Source: a virus | IMG/VR virus record: IMGVR_UViG_3300045970_000924 | Span: 1-64,000 of that record | Direction: 5' to 3' (one strand) | Length of the DNA stretch: 64,000 nucleotides | Shown here: positions 1 through 8,172 of the stretch, in pieces | Layout of the letters: every line of letters begins with the position of its first letter | Position numbering within the stretch: the first letter of the stretch is position 1 | Position numbers and translations under genes: made by a program | Notes under the pieces: model-generated | Database searches by the model: none | Told to the model about the DNA's origin: nothing | The model's input: only the letters and a program-made list of their open reading frames with translations

Positions 1-60
1 TCCGACCCCGTGGGCTGGGTGGACTGCATCGAGGAGAGCTACCGGACCATCCCTCAGTAG
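1..60 (+). CDS. C-terminal end of a gene entering from the left edge
   Basis: Frame 1 is open from the first base to a TAG at 58-60 and gives 19 residues ending SYRTIPQ. Only the tail is present, so the product cannot be named. It lies on the same strand as the genes that follow and is probably the last gene of the rightward early or replication block. If the genome is circular it could be close to the gene that runs off the right edge. That is inference. Confidence 0.45.
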   Translation, partial: SDPVGWVDCIEESYRTIPQ

Positions 61-215
61 CCCGGACACGTTCAACGTCCGCCCCTGTCCACCCTCGCCG
101 CCAACCTCCTCCACCCTCCGCATCCGAGGTGATTAGTGAATACGAATCAGGCAGATAAGCCCCGGACGTCCACCGTGTCCGCATCGCGTCCGCCCACGTC
201 CTACCAGGTACTCTG

Positions 216-842
216 ATGATTCTTAACGCGAGGCAGCAAGCCGACTTGATCTGGTTTTGTCGCTGGTCGGAAACGGACCTCGGCGGCATGAGGTCGGGAC
301 AGGCAAGCATCGAGGCCCAACTGGACTTGAGGATGTACCTGCGCCACCCGCGAACGGTGCACCTCGCCGGGCCGCTCGAGTGCCACCCGACCCCGAGCTG
401 GACGGACCACGACCAGGCCCACGACGAGATGCTCCGGCGCATCGGAGACGTCGGCAAGGAGCGGTGGGTGCGAGCGGCATGGCTGGGCTGCCCCGAGAAG
501 ACGCAGCAGCTGCTCTTCCTGGCGTTCGTGGCGAAGGAGGCCGTGCGGCCCGAGGTGGTGGCGCCGATGTGGAGCGCGCGAGGACGATTCGGGCCCTGGC
601 GCTTGCTGGCGGACCTGACGCCCGAGGCGCGGGAGGCGCATCGGAGAGAAGAGCAGCGGGCGCACCGCCGGGTGGACCTGACGGCGTTCCTCGACAAGCT
701 CGGCGGCGCGCCGAAGGTCCACCCCGAGCACGAGCTCGACGTGCGGCGCATCGCGCTCGGGTGCGAGCGGCTGGCCTCCGCGGCTGGGGACGAGTACTAC
801 CGGGCGCTGATGCGCGCGCCTGCGCCGAGGAGGGCTGCGTGA
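216..842 (+). CDS. Hypothetical phage protein, 208 aa
   Basis: I do not recognise this protein. It is rich in Arg, Glu and Trp and has no membrane segment. The stretch WVRAAWLGCPEKTQQLLFLA (about residues 87-106) looks like an amphipathic helix pair, and the C-terminal half is helical and basic. The ATG at 216 has only a weak ribosome site (AGGT). Its TGA overlaps the GTG of the next gene as GTGA, so the two are probably co-translated. Its place just ahead of terS would suit a late-gene regulator or a DNA-packaging accessory, but the sequence does not show which. Confidence 0.7.
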   Translation: MILNARQQADLIWFCRWSETDLGGMRSGQASIEAQLDLRMYLRHPRTVHLAGPLECHPTPSWTDHDQAHDEMLRRIGDVGKERWVRAAWLGCPEKTQQLLFLAFVAKEAVRPEVVAPMWSARGRFGPWRLLADLTPEAREAHRREEQRAHRRVDLTAFLDKLGGAPKVHPEHELDVRRIALGCERLASAAGDEYYRALMRAPAPRRAA

Positions 843-1054
843 AGAAGCTCAGGCTAGACCAGCGGGCGAGGATGACCATTGGCGACCTCGCACGCCTCTT
901 CGGGGAGGACATCGACAAGATGCGCCGGTGGCTCAAGCGCGAGCAGGTGAAGGTGCGCGGCGGTGGCGGCCGAGGCCTGCGCTGCTACGTCCTGCTTGAC
1001 GACCTCCGCGAGCAAGCCGACCACATCTACAAGGCGGTTGCAGTGCGGGATTAG
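839..1054 (+). CDS. Small helix-turn-helix protein (MerR/excisionase-like fold)
   Basis: This is a 71-residue basic protein. The segment MTIGDLARLFGEDIDKMRRW (residues 12-31) has the spacing of a winged helix-turn-helix of the MerR/excisionase type, followed by GGGGRGLRCYVLLDDL, which could form the wing. The GTG start is set by a GAGGAGG ribosome site and by the 4-nt overlap with the previous gene. Two candidate roles follow from position: controlling the late operon, or binding the 9-bp tandem repeats 30 bp downstream, ahead of terS. The fold is a moderately safe call; the role is not. Confidence 0.65.
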   Translation: MKKLRLDQRARMTIGDLARLFGEDIDKMRRWLKREQVKVRGGGGRGLRCYVLLDDLREQADHIYKAVAVRD

Positions 1055-1084
1055 CGGTTAATGAATCCGGTAGGTTGAAATCAT

Positions 1085-1119
1085 GTTGGCGCGTTTGGCG
1101 CGTTTGGCGCGCGCCCAAC
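1085..1119 (+). repeat. Three tandem 8-9 bp repeats closing in a dyad, upstream of terS
   Basis: GTTGGCGC is followed by two exact copies of GTTTGGCGC and then GCGCCCAAC, nearly the reverse complement of the repeat. The array sits in the 91-bp gap between the HTH gene and terS. Iterated short repeats beside terS are typical of terminase recognition (pac/cos) sites or of operators. Either is possible here. Confidence 0.75.
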
Positions 1120-1145
1120 AGCTACCTAAGTAGAGGCTCACGACG

Positions 1146-1808
1146 ATGGCAGGCTCCCTAACGCGAATCCCCGAATCCCTGCACGCAGCGGTGCGAGAGC
1201 GCGCCGGCCGTGGCGAGGGCGGAGAAGCGATTTCGGAGTGGCTGCGCGCGGAGCACAAGGTGCAGATCACCGGCCGGAGCGTCCGGCGGTTTCTGCAGAT
1301 CCACCGCGAAGAGCGGCGAGAGATCACCAAGGCCGCCCTCACGGAGGAGCTGGTCAAGAAGGCTCCGGCCTACCTGGACGCGCTCCAGGGAGTGCTGGAT
1401 AGGGCGCTCGCAGACGAGCGCGCAATCGGCGAGCGGTCGGACATGATCACCGAGACGGAGCGGGTAGCGCTCTCGGACATCGGCGAGGCGTTCGACGAGA
1501 AGGGCAAGCTGCTCCCGCTGGCGAGCATGAAGCCAGAAGTGCGCCGGGCGATCCGCTCGGTGAAGACGAATACGATCTACGGCGAAGACGGGGAGACCAT
1601 CCTCGTGACCGAGGTGACGTTCTGGGACAAGACGAAGGCGTTGGTGGACCTCGTCTCCGCTCGAGCGGCGCTGAAGGACAAGGAGATGGCCATCAAGGCG
1701 CGAGACCAAGTCCTGCGAGCGGTGGCGATGGGGCTGGGCCTCGACTCCGACAAGACGCCTCCCGGCAACCAGGGTGGGGTGATCGTCCTGCCCGAAGAGA
1801 AGGACTGA
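1146..1808 (+). CDS. terS: Terminase small subunit
   Basis: This is the DNA-recognition subunit of the packaging motor. It is 220 residues, slightly long for the family. The N-terminus (residues 1-65) carries a helix-turn-helix-like region ending in ITGRSVRRFL. The middle is coiled. Residues 113-170 hold the family pattern in which a segment like IGEAFDEKGKLLPLASM is followed by a predicted beta hairpin and FWDKTKALVDL. That last motif is shared by many phage small terminases. The large subunit lies 1.4 kb downstream, with the tmRNA and two small genes between, which is an uncommon separation. Confidence 0.8.
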   Translation: MAGSLTRIPESLHAAVRERAGRGEGGEAISEWLRAEHKVQITGRSVRRFLQIHREERREITKAALTEELVKKAPAYLDALQGVLDRALADERAIGERSDMITETERVALSDIGEAFDEKGKLLPLASMKPEVRRAIRSVKTNTIYGEDGETILVTEVTFWDKTKALVDLVSARAALKDKEMAIKARDQVLRAVAMGLGLDSDKTPPGNQGGVIVLPEEKD

Positions 1809-2016
1809 CAGCGCGCGGTGGCCCTGACGCGCGCCAGTAGCTCGCCCAGGGTCACGCTTTCATCGTCGCGGCCTCGGACTGCGCTTTGCGTATACGTCCG
1901 CACGGCGAGTGATTGGCCCGACGCCAGCCCCTCCTGGGGCTCATGTAGCAACCCCCGCGCGCCCAGCGCCGGGGCCTCTCACGGGCTCTCTGGGCGCGCC
2001 TGCGGGCCGCCGGAGG

Positions 2017-2484
2017 ATGTCCACTAACCAGGCCGACCGGAGCGCACTCGTGATCCCTCCCGTCAAGGTCGCGCTGGCGACGGGTGCGGCAGCGACCACG
2101 GCCGGGGCTGCGGTCTCGCAGTTGCTCGGGGCGGCGGTGCCCGACCAGATCGCGTGGGTGCTCGGCGGGCTGGTGGCGGTGGGCAGCGCGATCGCGGTGG
2201 TGCTCACCGGCTACAACAAGTTCACCGAGACGGTGGACCAGCGGGCCCGAGACCGAGCCCGCGAGGTGGTGCAGGAGAACGCGAAGGCAGCAGCCGAGAA
2301 GACCGAGGCGAGCATCGCGGCGGCCATCAAGGACCACTCCCACGAGCAGACCGCAGCGCTGCGCGAGCACATCCATGCTGAGGAGCGGAAGTTCGACGCC
2401 ATCCTCGCGGAGCTGAAGCTCCAGCGGGCGCAGAACGAAAGCATCATCGAGACCGTGAAGTACCTCCGGTCGCAGAAGACGTAA
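2017..2484 (+). CDS. Small membrane protein with C-terminal coiled coil (holin-like topology)
   Basis: The protein has two hydrophobic stretches near the N-terminus (VKVALATGAAATTAGAAVSQ and IAWVLGGLVAVGSAIAVVL). About 90 charged residues of coiled coil follow, rich in Ala, Glu, Lys and Arg. Two membrane spans plus a charged tail match class II holins or a membrane anchor, but the lysis cassette is at 27 kb, so a holin role is uncertain. The start is ambiguous: ATG 2017 has GGAGG abutting it with no spacer, GTG 2050 has GGAG at a better distance, and GTG 1909 would add a Pro-rich leader that looks non-coding. Confidence 0.6.
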   Translation: MSTNQADRSALVIPPVKVALATGAAATTAGAAVSQLLGAAVPDQIAWVLGGLVAVGSAIAVVLTGYNKFTETVDQRARDRAREVVQENAKAAAEKTEASIAAAIKDHSHEQTAALREHIHAEERKFDAILAELKLQRAQNESIIETVKYLRSQKT

Positions 2485-2492
2485 CACTCTTT

Positions 2493-2810
2493 GGGGATGA
2501 CTGGTTTCGACGAGGGCAGTGAGCAGTACGCAGCGCGCCCCGGGTCGCTCGGGACCGGGTCAACAAACCGAGCACCGCACAAAAGCCAACGACAACGTCG
2601 TTTCGCTCAAGTCGTACCGCAGCACCCGCATGGTGAAGCCCAGCGGCGTCGTTCGCAGCAACGCGTTCCAGCTCGCGGCAGCCTAGCTGGATGGTGGAGG
2701 CGGCTCTGGCCGCCCCGTAGTGCCCAGCCCGCGGGGTTCGCGGGACACGCGCGTAGACCCGTACCGCAAGCAGCTTTCGGACGGCGGTTCGAATCCGCCC
2801 ATCTCCACCA
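2493..2810 (+). ncRNA. ssrA: Transfer-messenger RNA (tmRNA)
   Basis: This is a complete 318-nt tmRNA, the RNA that frees stalled ribosomes and tags the nascent chain for proteolysis. The 5' end GGGGATG pairs with CATCTCC at the 3' end to form a 7-bp acceptor stem with one G-U pair, and ACCA follows, so CCA is encoded. Right after the 5' strand comes ACTGGTTTCGACG, the conserved tmRNA D-region. Near the 3' end GGCGG-TTCGAAT-CCGCC is a perfect T arm. The mRNA-like domain starts at GCC 2585 and ends at TAG 2684-2686. GC-rich pseudoknot-type pairings flank it. The gene lies in a protein-coding gap and overlaps none of its neighbours. Confidence 0.95.
2585..2686 (+). other. tmRNA proteolysis-tag reading frame, 33 codons
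   Basis: If the resume codon is the GCC at 2585, set by its position after ACAAAA, the tag starts ANDNVVSLK and ends NAFQLAAA before TAG. The beginning resembles standard tags (E. coli starts ANDENY) and the Leu-Ala-Ala-Ala end is a typical protease recognition tail. The insert of about 20 basic or polar residues makes the tag roughly three times the common length. No stop occurs earlier in this frame. Confidence 0.75.
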
Positions 2811-2880
2811 CCTCCCGATTCGTAGAGCACGGCTCCGCACGGCATCCGCCGTCGGTGAAGCGCAGAGCATTGGAGGAACT

Positions 2881-3213
2881 ATGGGCGACTTTTCCGTCAC
2901 GTTCGCTTCGCAGGGCGGCCACGGCTGCGAGCGCAAGGCGAAGGCCGGTGAGCAGTTCTACGGCTGTGGTCGGCTCGACTGCCCGGACTGCTACGCAGCC
3001 GAGCTGGTGCAGCAGTTCCACGCGCGCTTCCCGGTCCACTTCGCCACCTTCACGCACTGGCCCGTCTCGCTGAACGAGAAGATGGGGCGCAACTACCAGC
3101 CCGAGTCCGAGGTGGTGGACTCCATCGTCGAGACGGTGAACTACACCGGCCGGCAGCCGCTGGTGGTCCCGAACCTCCGCAAGCGGATCAAGGGTCGGTT
3201 CAATCCCTCATGA
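2881..3213 (+). CDS. Conserved hypothetical phage protein with Cys cluster, 110 aa
   Basis: The ATG follows a strong GGAGG ribosome site. Residues 14-37 contain C-x13-C-x4-C-x2-C (CERK, then GCGRLDCPDC), which could bind zinc. The C-terminus is basic (RKRIKGRFNPS). The final codons overlap the start of the large terminase as ATGA, so the two are translationally coupled. I see no homology to a named enzyme. A small Cys-bearing protein fused translationally to TerL may be a packaging accessory, but that rests only on position. Confidence 0.75.
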   Translation: MGDFSVTFASQGGHGCERKAKAGEQFYGCGRLDCPDCYAAELVQQFHARFPVHFATFTHWPVSLNEKMGRNYQPESEVVDSIVETVNYTGRQPLVVPNLRKRIKGRFNPS

Positions 3214-4631
3214 CCGCGGCGCCGGCGGTAGCTGGCGCGGTGAAGCCGCTGTGGAAGGCGAACAGCCCACCGCAGCGGCGGTTCCTCGAGACCGGCGCCT
3301 ACGAGGCGCTGTATGGAGGCGCAGCGGGTGGCGGCAAGTCCGACGCGCTCCTCGCGGCTGCGCTGCGGTTCGTCCACATCCCGACCTACTCGGCGCTGCT
3401 CCTGCGCCGGACGTTCCCCGAGCTCCGCCGCACGCTGATCAAGAAGTCTCGACTGCTCTACCCAGCTGCCTTCCCCGGCGCGAAGTACCGCAAGGACGAG
3501 GCCACCTGGACGTTCCCCTCCGGGGCTACGATCGAGTTCGGCCACGCGCAGACCGAAGAGGACGTGCACCAGTACCAGGGTGCGGAGTTCCAATTCGTCG
3601 GCTTCGATGAGCTCACGCACTTCACCGAGTACCAGTACAAGTACCTGCTCTCCCGTCTGCGCTCCGTGATGGGGCCAGACGGCAAGGGGCTCATCCCCGT
3701 GAGGGTGCGGGCTAGCACCAACCCGGGCGGCCCTGGGCACGAGTGGGTCATGCGCCGCTGGGCGCCGTGGCTCTGGCGAGAGCCGGGCACGCCCGAGATA
3801 CCGAAGTGGGACGGCCCGCGCGCGCAAAGCGGCGAGCTGCTCCGTTACAGGCTTGAGGAGAACGGCACCGAGACCTGGCTCGATCAGCCCGAGGAGGGCG
3901 CGTTCGGTCGGGTGTTCATTCGAGCACTGGCGAGCGACAACCCGGCACTGCCGAAAGAGTACCGCACCAGCCTCAACGCCCAGGACGCGCTCACCCGCGC
4001 GCAGCTCCGGGACGGCGACTGGCTGGCGCGGGCCGCTGCAGGGCTGCTCTTCAAGCGGGAGTGGTTCTCCGCGCAGCGAGAGCCGCCGGCGGACGTCGTG
4101 GCGCGGATCCGATACTGGGACCGCGCCAGCACCGAGCCGCACGAGAAGAACCGAGACCCGGACTGGACTGTCGGCGTGAAGCTGAGTCGCACCAGCGAAG
4201 GTGTCTACTTCGTGGAGGACGTCGTGCGCGTGCGCGCCCGGCCTCTCGAGGTGGAGCGGCTCATCCTCGCGACCGCGCTGGGCGACGGCGTCAAGTGCGC
4301 GGTGGGCATCGAGCAGGACCCCGGCCAGGCCGGCGTTGCCGACGCAGAGAACTACACGCGGCTGCTCTCCGGCTTCAACGTCCGGACCTTCAGGCCCACG
4401 GGCGACAAGGTGACAAGGGCGCAGCCGGTCTCCGCGCAGTGCGAGGCCAAGAACGTGAAGCTGGTCGCGGGAAGCTGGCACGGAGCGTTCCTCGGGGTGC
4501 TCGAGGAGTTCCCCGACGGCGCACACGACGACGATGTCGACGGCCTCAGCGGCGCATTCAACGCGATCACGCCCACCGTGGCGGGGCAGAAGCTCTCCCG
4601 GCGGCTCGCCCACTTCGCAGGGCAATCCTAG
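3210..4631 (+). CDS. terL: Terminase large subunit (packaging ATPase and nuclease)
   Basis: This motor ATPase drives DNA into the prohead and cuts the concatemer. Visible motifs are Walker A GGAAGGGKS (36-44), Walker B FVGFDE with catalytic Glu (129-134), and coupling motif RASTNPGG (168-174). The RNase H-like nuclease domain has acidic residues in YWDRAS (D304), IEQDPG (368-373) and the DDDVD cluster (440-444). At 473 residues it has the normal two-domain length. It is followed after 9 bp by the portal gene, the usual order. Confidence 0.96.
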   Translation: MTAAPAVAGAVKPLWKANSPPQRRFLETGAYEALYGGAAGGGKSDALLAAALRFVHIPTYSALLLRRTFPELRRTLIKKSRLLYPAAFPGAKYRKDEATWTFPSGATIEFGHAQTEEDVHQYQGAEFQFVGFDELTHFTEYQYKYLLSRLRSVMGPDGKGLIPVRVRASTNPGGPGHEWVMRRWAPWLWREPGTPEIPKWDGPRAQSGELLRYRLEENGTETWLDQPEEGAFGRVFIRALASDNPALPKEYRTSLNAQDALTRAQLRDGDWLARAAAGLLFKREWFSAQREPPADVVARIRYWDRASTEPHEKNRDPDWTVGVKLSRTSEGVYFVEDVVRVRARPLEVERLILATALGDGVKCAVGIEQDPGQAGVADAENYTRLLSGFNVRTFRPTGDKVTRAQPVSAQCEAKNVKLVAGSWHGAFLGVLEEFPDGAHDDDVDGLSGAFNAITPTVAGQKLSRRLAHFAGQS

Positions 4632-4640
4632 GAGCAGCTC

Positions 4641-6257
4641 ATGGCCAGCAGCCCCAAGCCTGCTGGCGCCGGCGAGAAGCTCAAGCTCCGTCTCGACTCG
4701 TTCGCCAACAGCCTCACCGGCCTCGGGCTCGCCCGGGACAAGCGCCAGGGCGGCTACGCTCGCGTCGTCACGGTCGACTACCAGGAGGCGACGGATCTCT
4801 ACCGCGGCAACGACATGGCCGCGCGCATCGTCGATGCCCTCCCCGAGAACTGTCTGCGCGAGGGGTTCGGTGTCTCCATCGAGGGCGACGACGGCCACCA
4901 GTTCGCCGAGGCGGTGCAGGCCGCGCTCGAGACGCTGAACGCCGAAGAGGCGCTCCTGCAGGCCCACAAGTGGAGCCGCGCCTACGGCGGTGCCGGAGTC
5001 TTCATCGGCGCCAACGACGGCCAGACGGCCGACCTTCCGCTGGACCTGAAGCGGGTCAAGAGCGTCGACTTCCTCCTGCCATTCGACACGCTCGAGTTGG
5101 TGCCCAACACGTTCTACTGGGACCCGAACCTCGGCGCGAAGTACGGCCAGCCGGAGACCTACCGCCTCAACCGCTTTGGCTCGATCGGCCTGATGCCCTC
5201 GGGTGTCGGCACCCCGCAGATGGGGGCAGGCGCTCTCTCGGCGGTCTCGGGCAACCCGGCCATCTTGGGCGGCCTGCCGACGATCGCGGCCAGCACCAAC
5301 TGGCAGTGGCTCCCGGTGGTGCACGAGAGCCGGATCATCCGGTTCGAGGGCAACTTCACCAACCGCCTCAGCCTGCGCCAGAACCGCTACTGGCCGGACT
5401 CGGTGTTCGTTCGCTGCGGCGAGGTGCTGCGAGACTTCGGCCTCTCGTGGAGCTCGGCCGCGCTGCTCATCCAGGACTTCGTGCAGCAGGTCTACAAGCT
5501 GCCTGGGTTCGCGGACATGCTCGCGCAGCAGGGTCCGACGGCGTACGTCACCGCGGCGTCGATGATCGAGCAGGGCAGGAGCCTGATCCACGCGCTGGTC
5601 CTCGACAAGGACGACGAGCTGATCCGGACGCCGCAGCCAGTCACGGGACTTCCGGACCTGCTGATCCAGATGGCCAAGCGGCTCGCCGCGGCGGCCGATA
5701 TGCCGGTGTCGCTCCTCTTCGGCGAGGCTCCGGCGGGCCTCAACGCGACTGGAGACACGGACGCGAAGTGGTGGGCGGACAAGTGCCGCGCGGCGCAGCG
5801 CAAGAAGCTGAAGCCTGCGATCCGGCGCATCTGCGAGGTGCTCTTCGCAGCCGCGGAAGGACCCACCAAGGGCAAGCCCATCGGGGGCGACAACTGGGCA
5901 GTGACCTTCCCCTCCCTGCTCCAGCTTGACGAGCAGCAGGAGGCGGACCTTCGCCAGAAGGTGGCCGCGTCCGACGAGATCTACCTCCGCAACGGGGTGG
6001 TCACGCCGGAGGAGGTGGCGATCACCCGGTTCGGCGGCGCCGAGTTCGATAGCGGCAAGATCAACCTGGTCGAGACGGACCCGGCCAAGCGCGCGGGGAT
6101 GGCTGCCGAGGCCGCGGCTGAAGCGGCTGCAGCGGCTGGGGGCGGGACCGGCGGAGACGAGCCGGACGGCGATGAAGAGCCGGACGGCGATGAAGAGCCG
6201 GACGAGGACGCTGAAGACGAGCCCGACGACGAGGAGGCCGACAAGCCCGGGAGCTGA
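4641..6257 (+). CDS. Portal protein (DUF1073-like)
   Basis: This is the predicted dodecameric portal through which DNA enters the head. The N-terminal third (VDYQEATDLYRGNDMAARIV, residues 49-68, then LPENCLREGF) and the stretch PVSLLFGEAPAGLNATGD near residues 355-372 match the DUF1073/HI1409-type portal family. The last 40 residues are an acidic low-complexity tail built on repeats of DEEPDG, encoded by near-identical 18-bp DNA repeats. It sits between TerL and the head morphogenesis gene, the standard portal position. Start: ATG with TAGGAG 7 bp upstream. Confidence 0.9.
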   Translation: MASSPKPAGAGEKLKLRLDSFANSLTGLGLARDKRQGGYARVVTVDYQEATDLYRGNDMAARIVDALPENCLREGFGVSIEGDDGHQFAEAVQAALETLNAEEALLQAHKWSRAYGGAGVFIGANDGQTADLPLDLKRVKSVDFLLPFDTLELVPNTFYWDPNLGAKYGQPETYRLNRFGSIGLMPSGVGTPQMGAGALSAVSGNPAILGGLPTIAASTNWQWLPVVHESRIIRFEGNFTNRLSLRQNRYWPDSVFVRCGEVLRDFGLSWSSAALLIQDFVQQVYKLPGFADMLAQQGPTAYVTAASMIEQGRSLIHALVLDKDDELIRTPQPVTGLPDLLIQMAKRLAAAADMPVSLLFGEAPAGLNATGDTDAKWWADKCRAAQRKKLKPAIRRICEVLFAAAEGPTKGKPIGGDNWAVTFPSLLQLDEQQEADLRQKVAASDEIYLRNGVVTPEEVAITRFGGAEFDSGKINLVETDPAKRAGMAAEAAAEAAAAAGGGTGGDEPDGDEEPDGDEEPDEDAEDEPDDEEADKPGS

Positions 6258-6259
6258 CC

Positions 6260-8128
6260 GTGACGACCACGCTCGAGCGAGTGAAGGCGCGGCGCCGGCA
6301 GATGGCGCGTCGGCGTCGGCTCCCTGAGCAGCGTCACCCGAACCACGTCGCGCTCGCCTACTCGCAGACCCTCAAGGGGATGCTGGCGCGGGCCCGCGCG
6401 CTGATCGAGGAGCACCTCGGCGCGCAGCTGCCCGAGCTGCTCAAGCAGGCCGCGGCGGTGCACCCCGAGGCGCACGGCCGTCAGGACGACGACTACGCGA
6501 CGGGCGTCTCTCGCGCGGTGGCCGAGGCGGCGCGCCGACTCTTCGCGGAGTTCAGCAACGAGCGGATGCGGGCGACCGCGGCGACAATGGGCGCCCGCGC
6601 GGCGGAGTTCCAGAAGGCGGAGCTCCAGCGCAACCTCGGCATCGACCTCGTGGGCTCCGAGCCGTGGCTGGCGCCCAAGATCGAGGCCTTCGCCGGGCAG
6701 AACGCGTCGCTCATCAAGTCGATCCCGACCCGCTACTTCAGCGAGATCGAGGCGTCGACCATCGAGGCCTTCCGGAGCGGCACCCGCGCCGAAGACCTCG
6801 CGGACGACTTGCAGGACCGCTACGGCGTCTCGGAGAGCCGCGCGGAGCTGATCGCCCGAGACCAGATCGGGAAGCTGAACGCCCAGGTGAACGAGACCCG
6901 CCAGCGAGAGCTCGGCGTGGAGCACTTCACCTGGCGGACCAGCAAGGACGAGCGGACGTGTCCGGTGTGCGCGCCGCTGGACGGCAAGGTGTTCTCCTGG
7001 GACAAGCCGCCTGCGAAGGGGCCGCCCGGCGAGATTCACCCCCGCTGCCGTTGCACCGGCGAGCCGATGGTCGACGAGGTGATCGACAAGCTCCTCGCCA
7101 AGCCCGGGGCGCCGCCCAAGCCGCAGGTGAAGCGCTCGCCGGCGGCAGTGCCCCGGCCGCCCAAGCCTCCGCCAGCACCAAAGCTGCCCCCGCGGCCAGA
7201 GCACACGGAGACGCATTGGGAGACGCACTACCAGGGCAACGGCTACGGCGAGGAGGCAGCGGTAAGCCTCGCAGCAGCCCGGGCCGCGCACGAGAAGTCA
7301 CTGGACCTGTCGGCGTTCGCGGTACAGCGCGAGGTCACCAAGATCCTGCCGCCCAGTATGGCGAACCGCTACCGCTCCTGGCTCTCGACGCTGGGGCTCG
7401 AGTTCCGCAAGAAGGCGACGCTGCGCGAGGTGATCGCGGAAGCGAAGAACGCGCTCATCAAGCACGAGCTGGAGACCATCGCCGCTGTGCACGGGCACGC
7501 CAAGGCGCTCAAGGGCAAGACGACGGCGCCGGACCTGAAAGAGGCCAAGCGGTACGGCATGGGGCCGACCGAGGAAGCTCGAGCGGACCGGATCATCAAG
7601 GAGACCAAGGAGGCGCTCGCTCCGCTCCTGTCATCGGTGGCAGCACCAGGGGAAGTCCACTTGGCTTTCCGTCCCGGCCGGGCGTACTACTCGCTGGCCA
7701 GTCGAGAAGTGGTGATGGAAGGCTCAGCGCACGACCTGTTTGAGGGGACGCTGGCTCACGAGGTGGGCCACGCGATCGAGCACGCAAGCCCGGCCCGAGC
7801 GAAGGCCGCGGCAGAGTTCCTGCTGAGGCGTACCAACGGCGGGGCGTCTCTCAAGAAGCTGAAGGACCTCGACCCAAGCAAGCCGTACGATCCGCACGAG
7901 GAGGCCCTCGAGGACGGGTTCCATGCGCCCTACGTCGGCAAGCTCTACCTGACGGGCGCAGGGCAACTGGCGCAGATGAACAGGGCCAAGATCGACCCGG
8001 CACACATCATGGCCACCGAGGTCACCAGCATGGGCATGCAGTGGTTGCTGAGCCCGCGGGCTTCCGAGTTCATGAAGAAGGACCCCGAGCACTTCTTCTT
8101 CACGCTGGGCCAGTTGGGCTTGCGCTAG
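6260..8128 (+). CDS. Head morphogenesis protein (SPP1 gp7/Mu gpF type) with C-terminal metallopeptidase-like domain
   Basis: Residues about 150-275 carry the phage head morphogenesis domain: ESRAELIARDQIGKLNAQ, then ERTCPVCAPLDGK (C-x2-C near 234) and HPRCRCTGEP near 262. Members ride inside the head with the portal. After a Pro-rich linker (280-320) there is a further 300-residue region absent from simple family members. It contains TLAHEVGHAIEHA with a zinc-protease HExxH at about 499-503, and a later TEVTSMG (near 586) that could give the third ligand Glu. The start is GTG 6260, two bases after the portal stop. The head-domain call is firm; peptidase activity is inferred from the motif alone. 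Confidence 0.85.
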   Translation: MTTTLERVKARRRQMARRRRLPEQRHPNHVALAYSQTLKGMLARARALIEEHLGAQLPELLKQAAAVHPEAHGRQDDDYATGVSRAVAEAARRLFAEFSNERMRATAATMGARAAEFQKAELQRNLGIDLVGSEPWLAPKIEAFAGQNASLIKSIPTRYFSEIEASTIEAFRSGTRAEDLADDLQDRYGVSESRAELIARDQIGKLNAQVNETRQRELGVEHFTWRTSKDERTCPVCAPLDGKVFSWDKPPAKGPPGEIHPRCRCTGEPMVDEVIDKLLAKPGAPPKPQVKRSPAAVPRPPKPPPAPKLPPRPEHTETHWETHYQGNGYGEEAAVSLAAARAAHEKSLDLSAFAVQREVTKILPPSMANRYRSWLSTLGLEFRKKATLREVIAEAKNALIKHELETIAAVHGHAKALKGKTTAPDLKEAKRYGMGPTEEARADRIIKETKEALAPLLSSVAAPGEVHLAFRPGRAYYSLASREVVMEGSAHDLFEGTLAHEVGHAIEHASPARAKAAAEFLLRRTNGGASLKKLKDLDPSKPYDPHEEALEDGFHAPYVGKLYLTGAGQLAQMNRAKIDPAHIMATEVTSMGMQWLLSPRASEFMKKDPEHFFFTLGQLGLR

Positions 8129-8151
8129 CCTCCCCGTTTCGGGGGCGCTAG
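8125..8151 (+). terminator. Stem-loop at the end of the head morphogenesis gene
   Basis: CTAGCCTCCCCG and CGGGGGCGCTAG form a 12-bp stem with one mismatch and one G-U around a TTT loop. The TAG stop is inside the left arm. No T-run follows, so it may slow or process the transcript rather than end it. Confidence 0.45.
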
Positions 8152-8172
8152 GGTGTGCGGTCGAGGTGGTCG

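Noticed and set aside
1818-2027. A 69-codon frame after terS
   Set aside because: Ser, Pro and Arg-rich with no ribosome site, overlapping the candidate leader of the membrane protein; it looks non-coding.
2491-2880. An open frame starting at 2491 and joining the 110-residue gene
   Set aside because: It lies on the tmRNA. The RNA pairing and motifs explain this stretch, and ATG 2881 has its own strong ribosome site.
3141-5591. An 816-codon open frame on the minus strand across terL and portal
   Set aside because: It is antisense to two clear structural genes with strong motifs. In DNA this GC-rich, the third-position bias leaves antisense frames open. Its translation is Arg, Leu, Val and Glu-rich noise with no motif.
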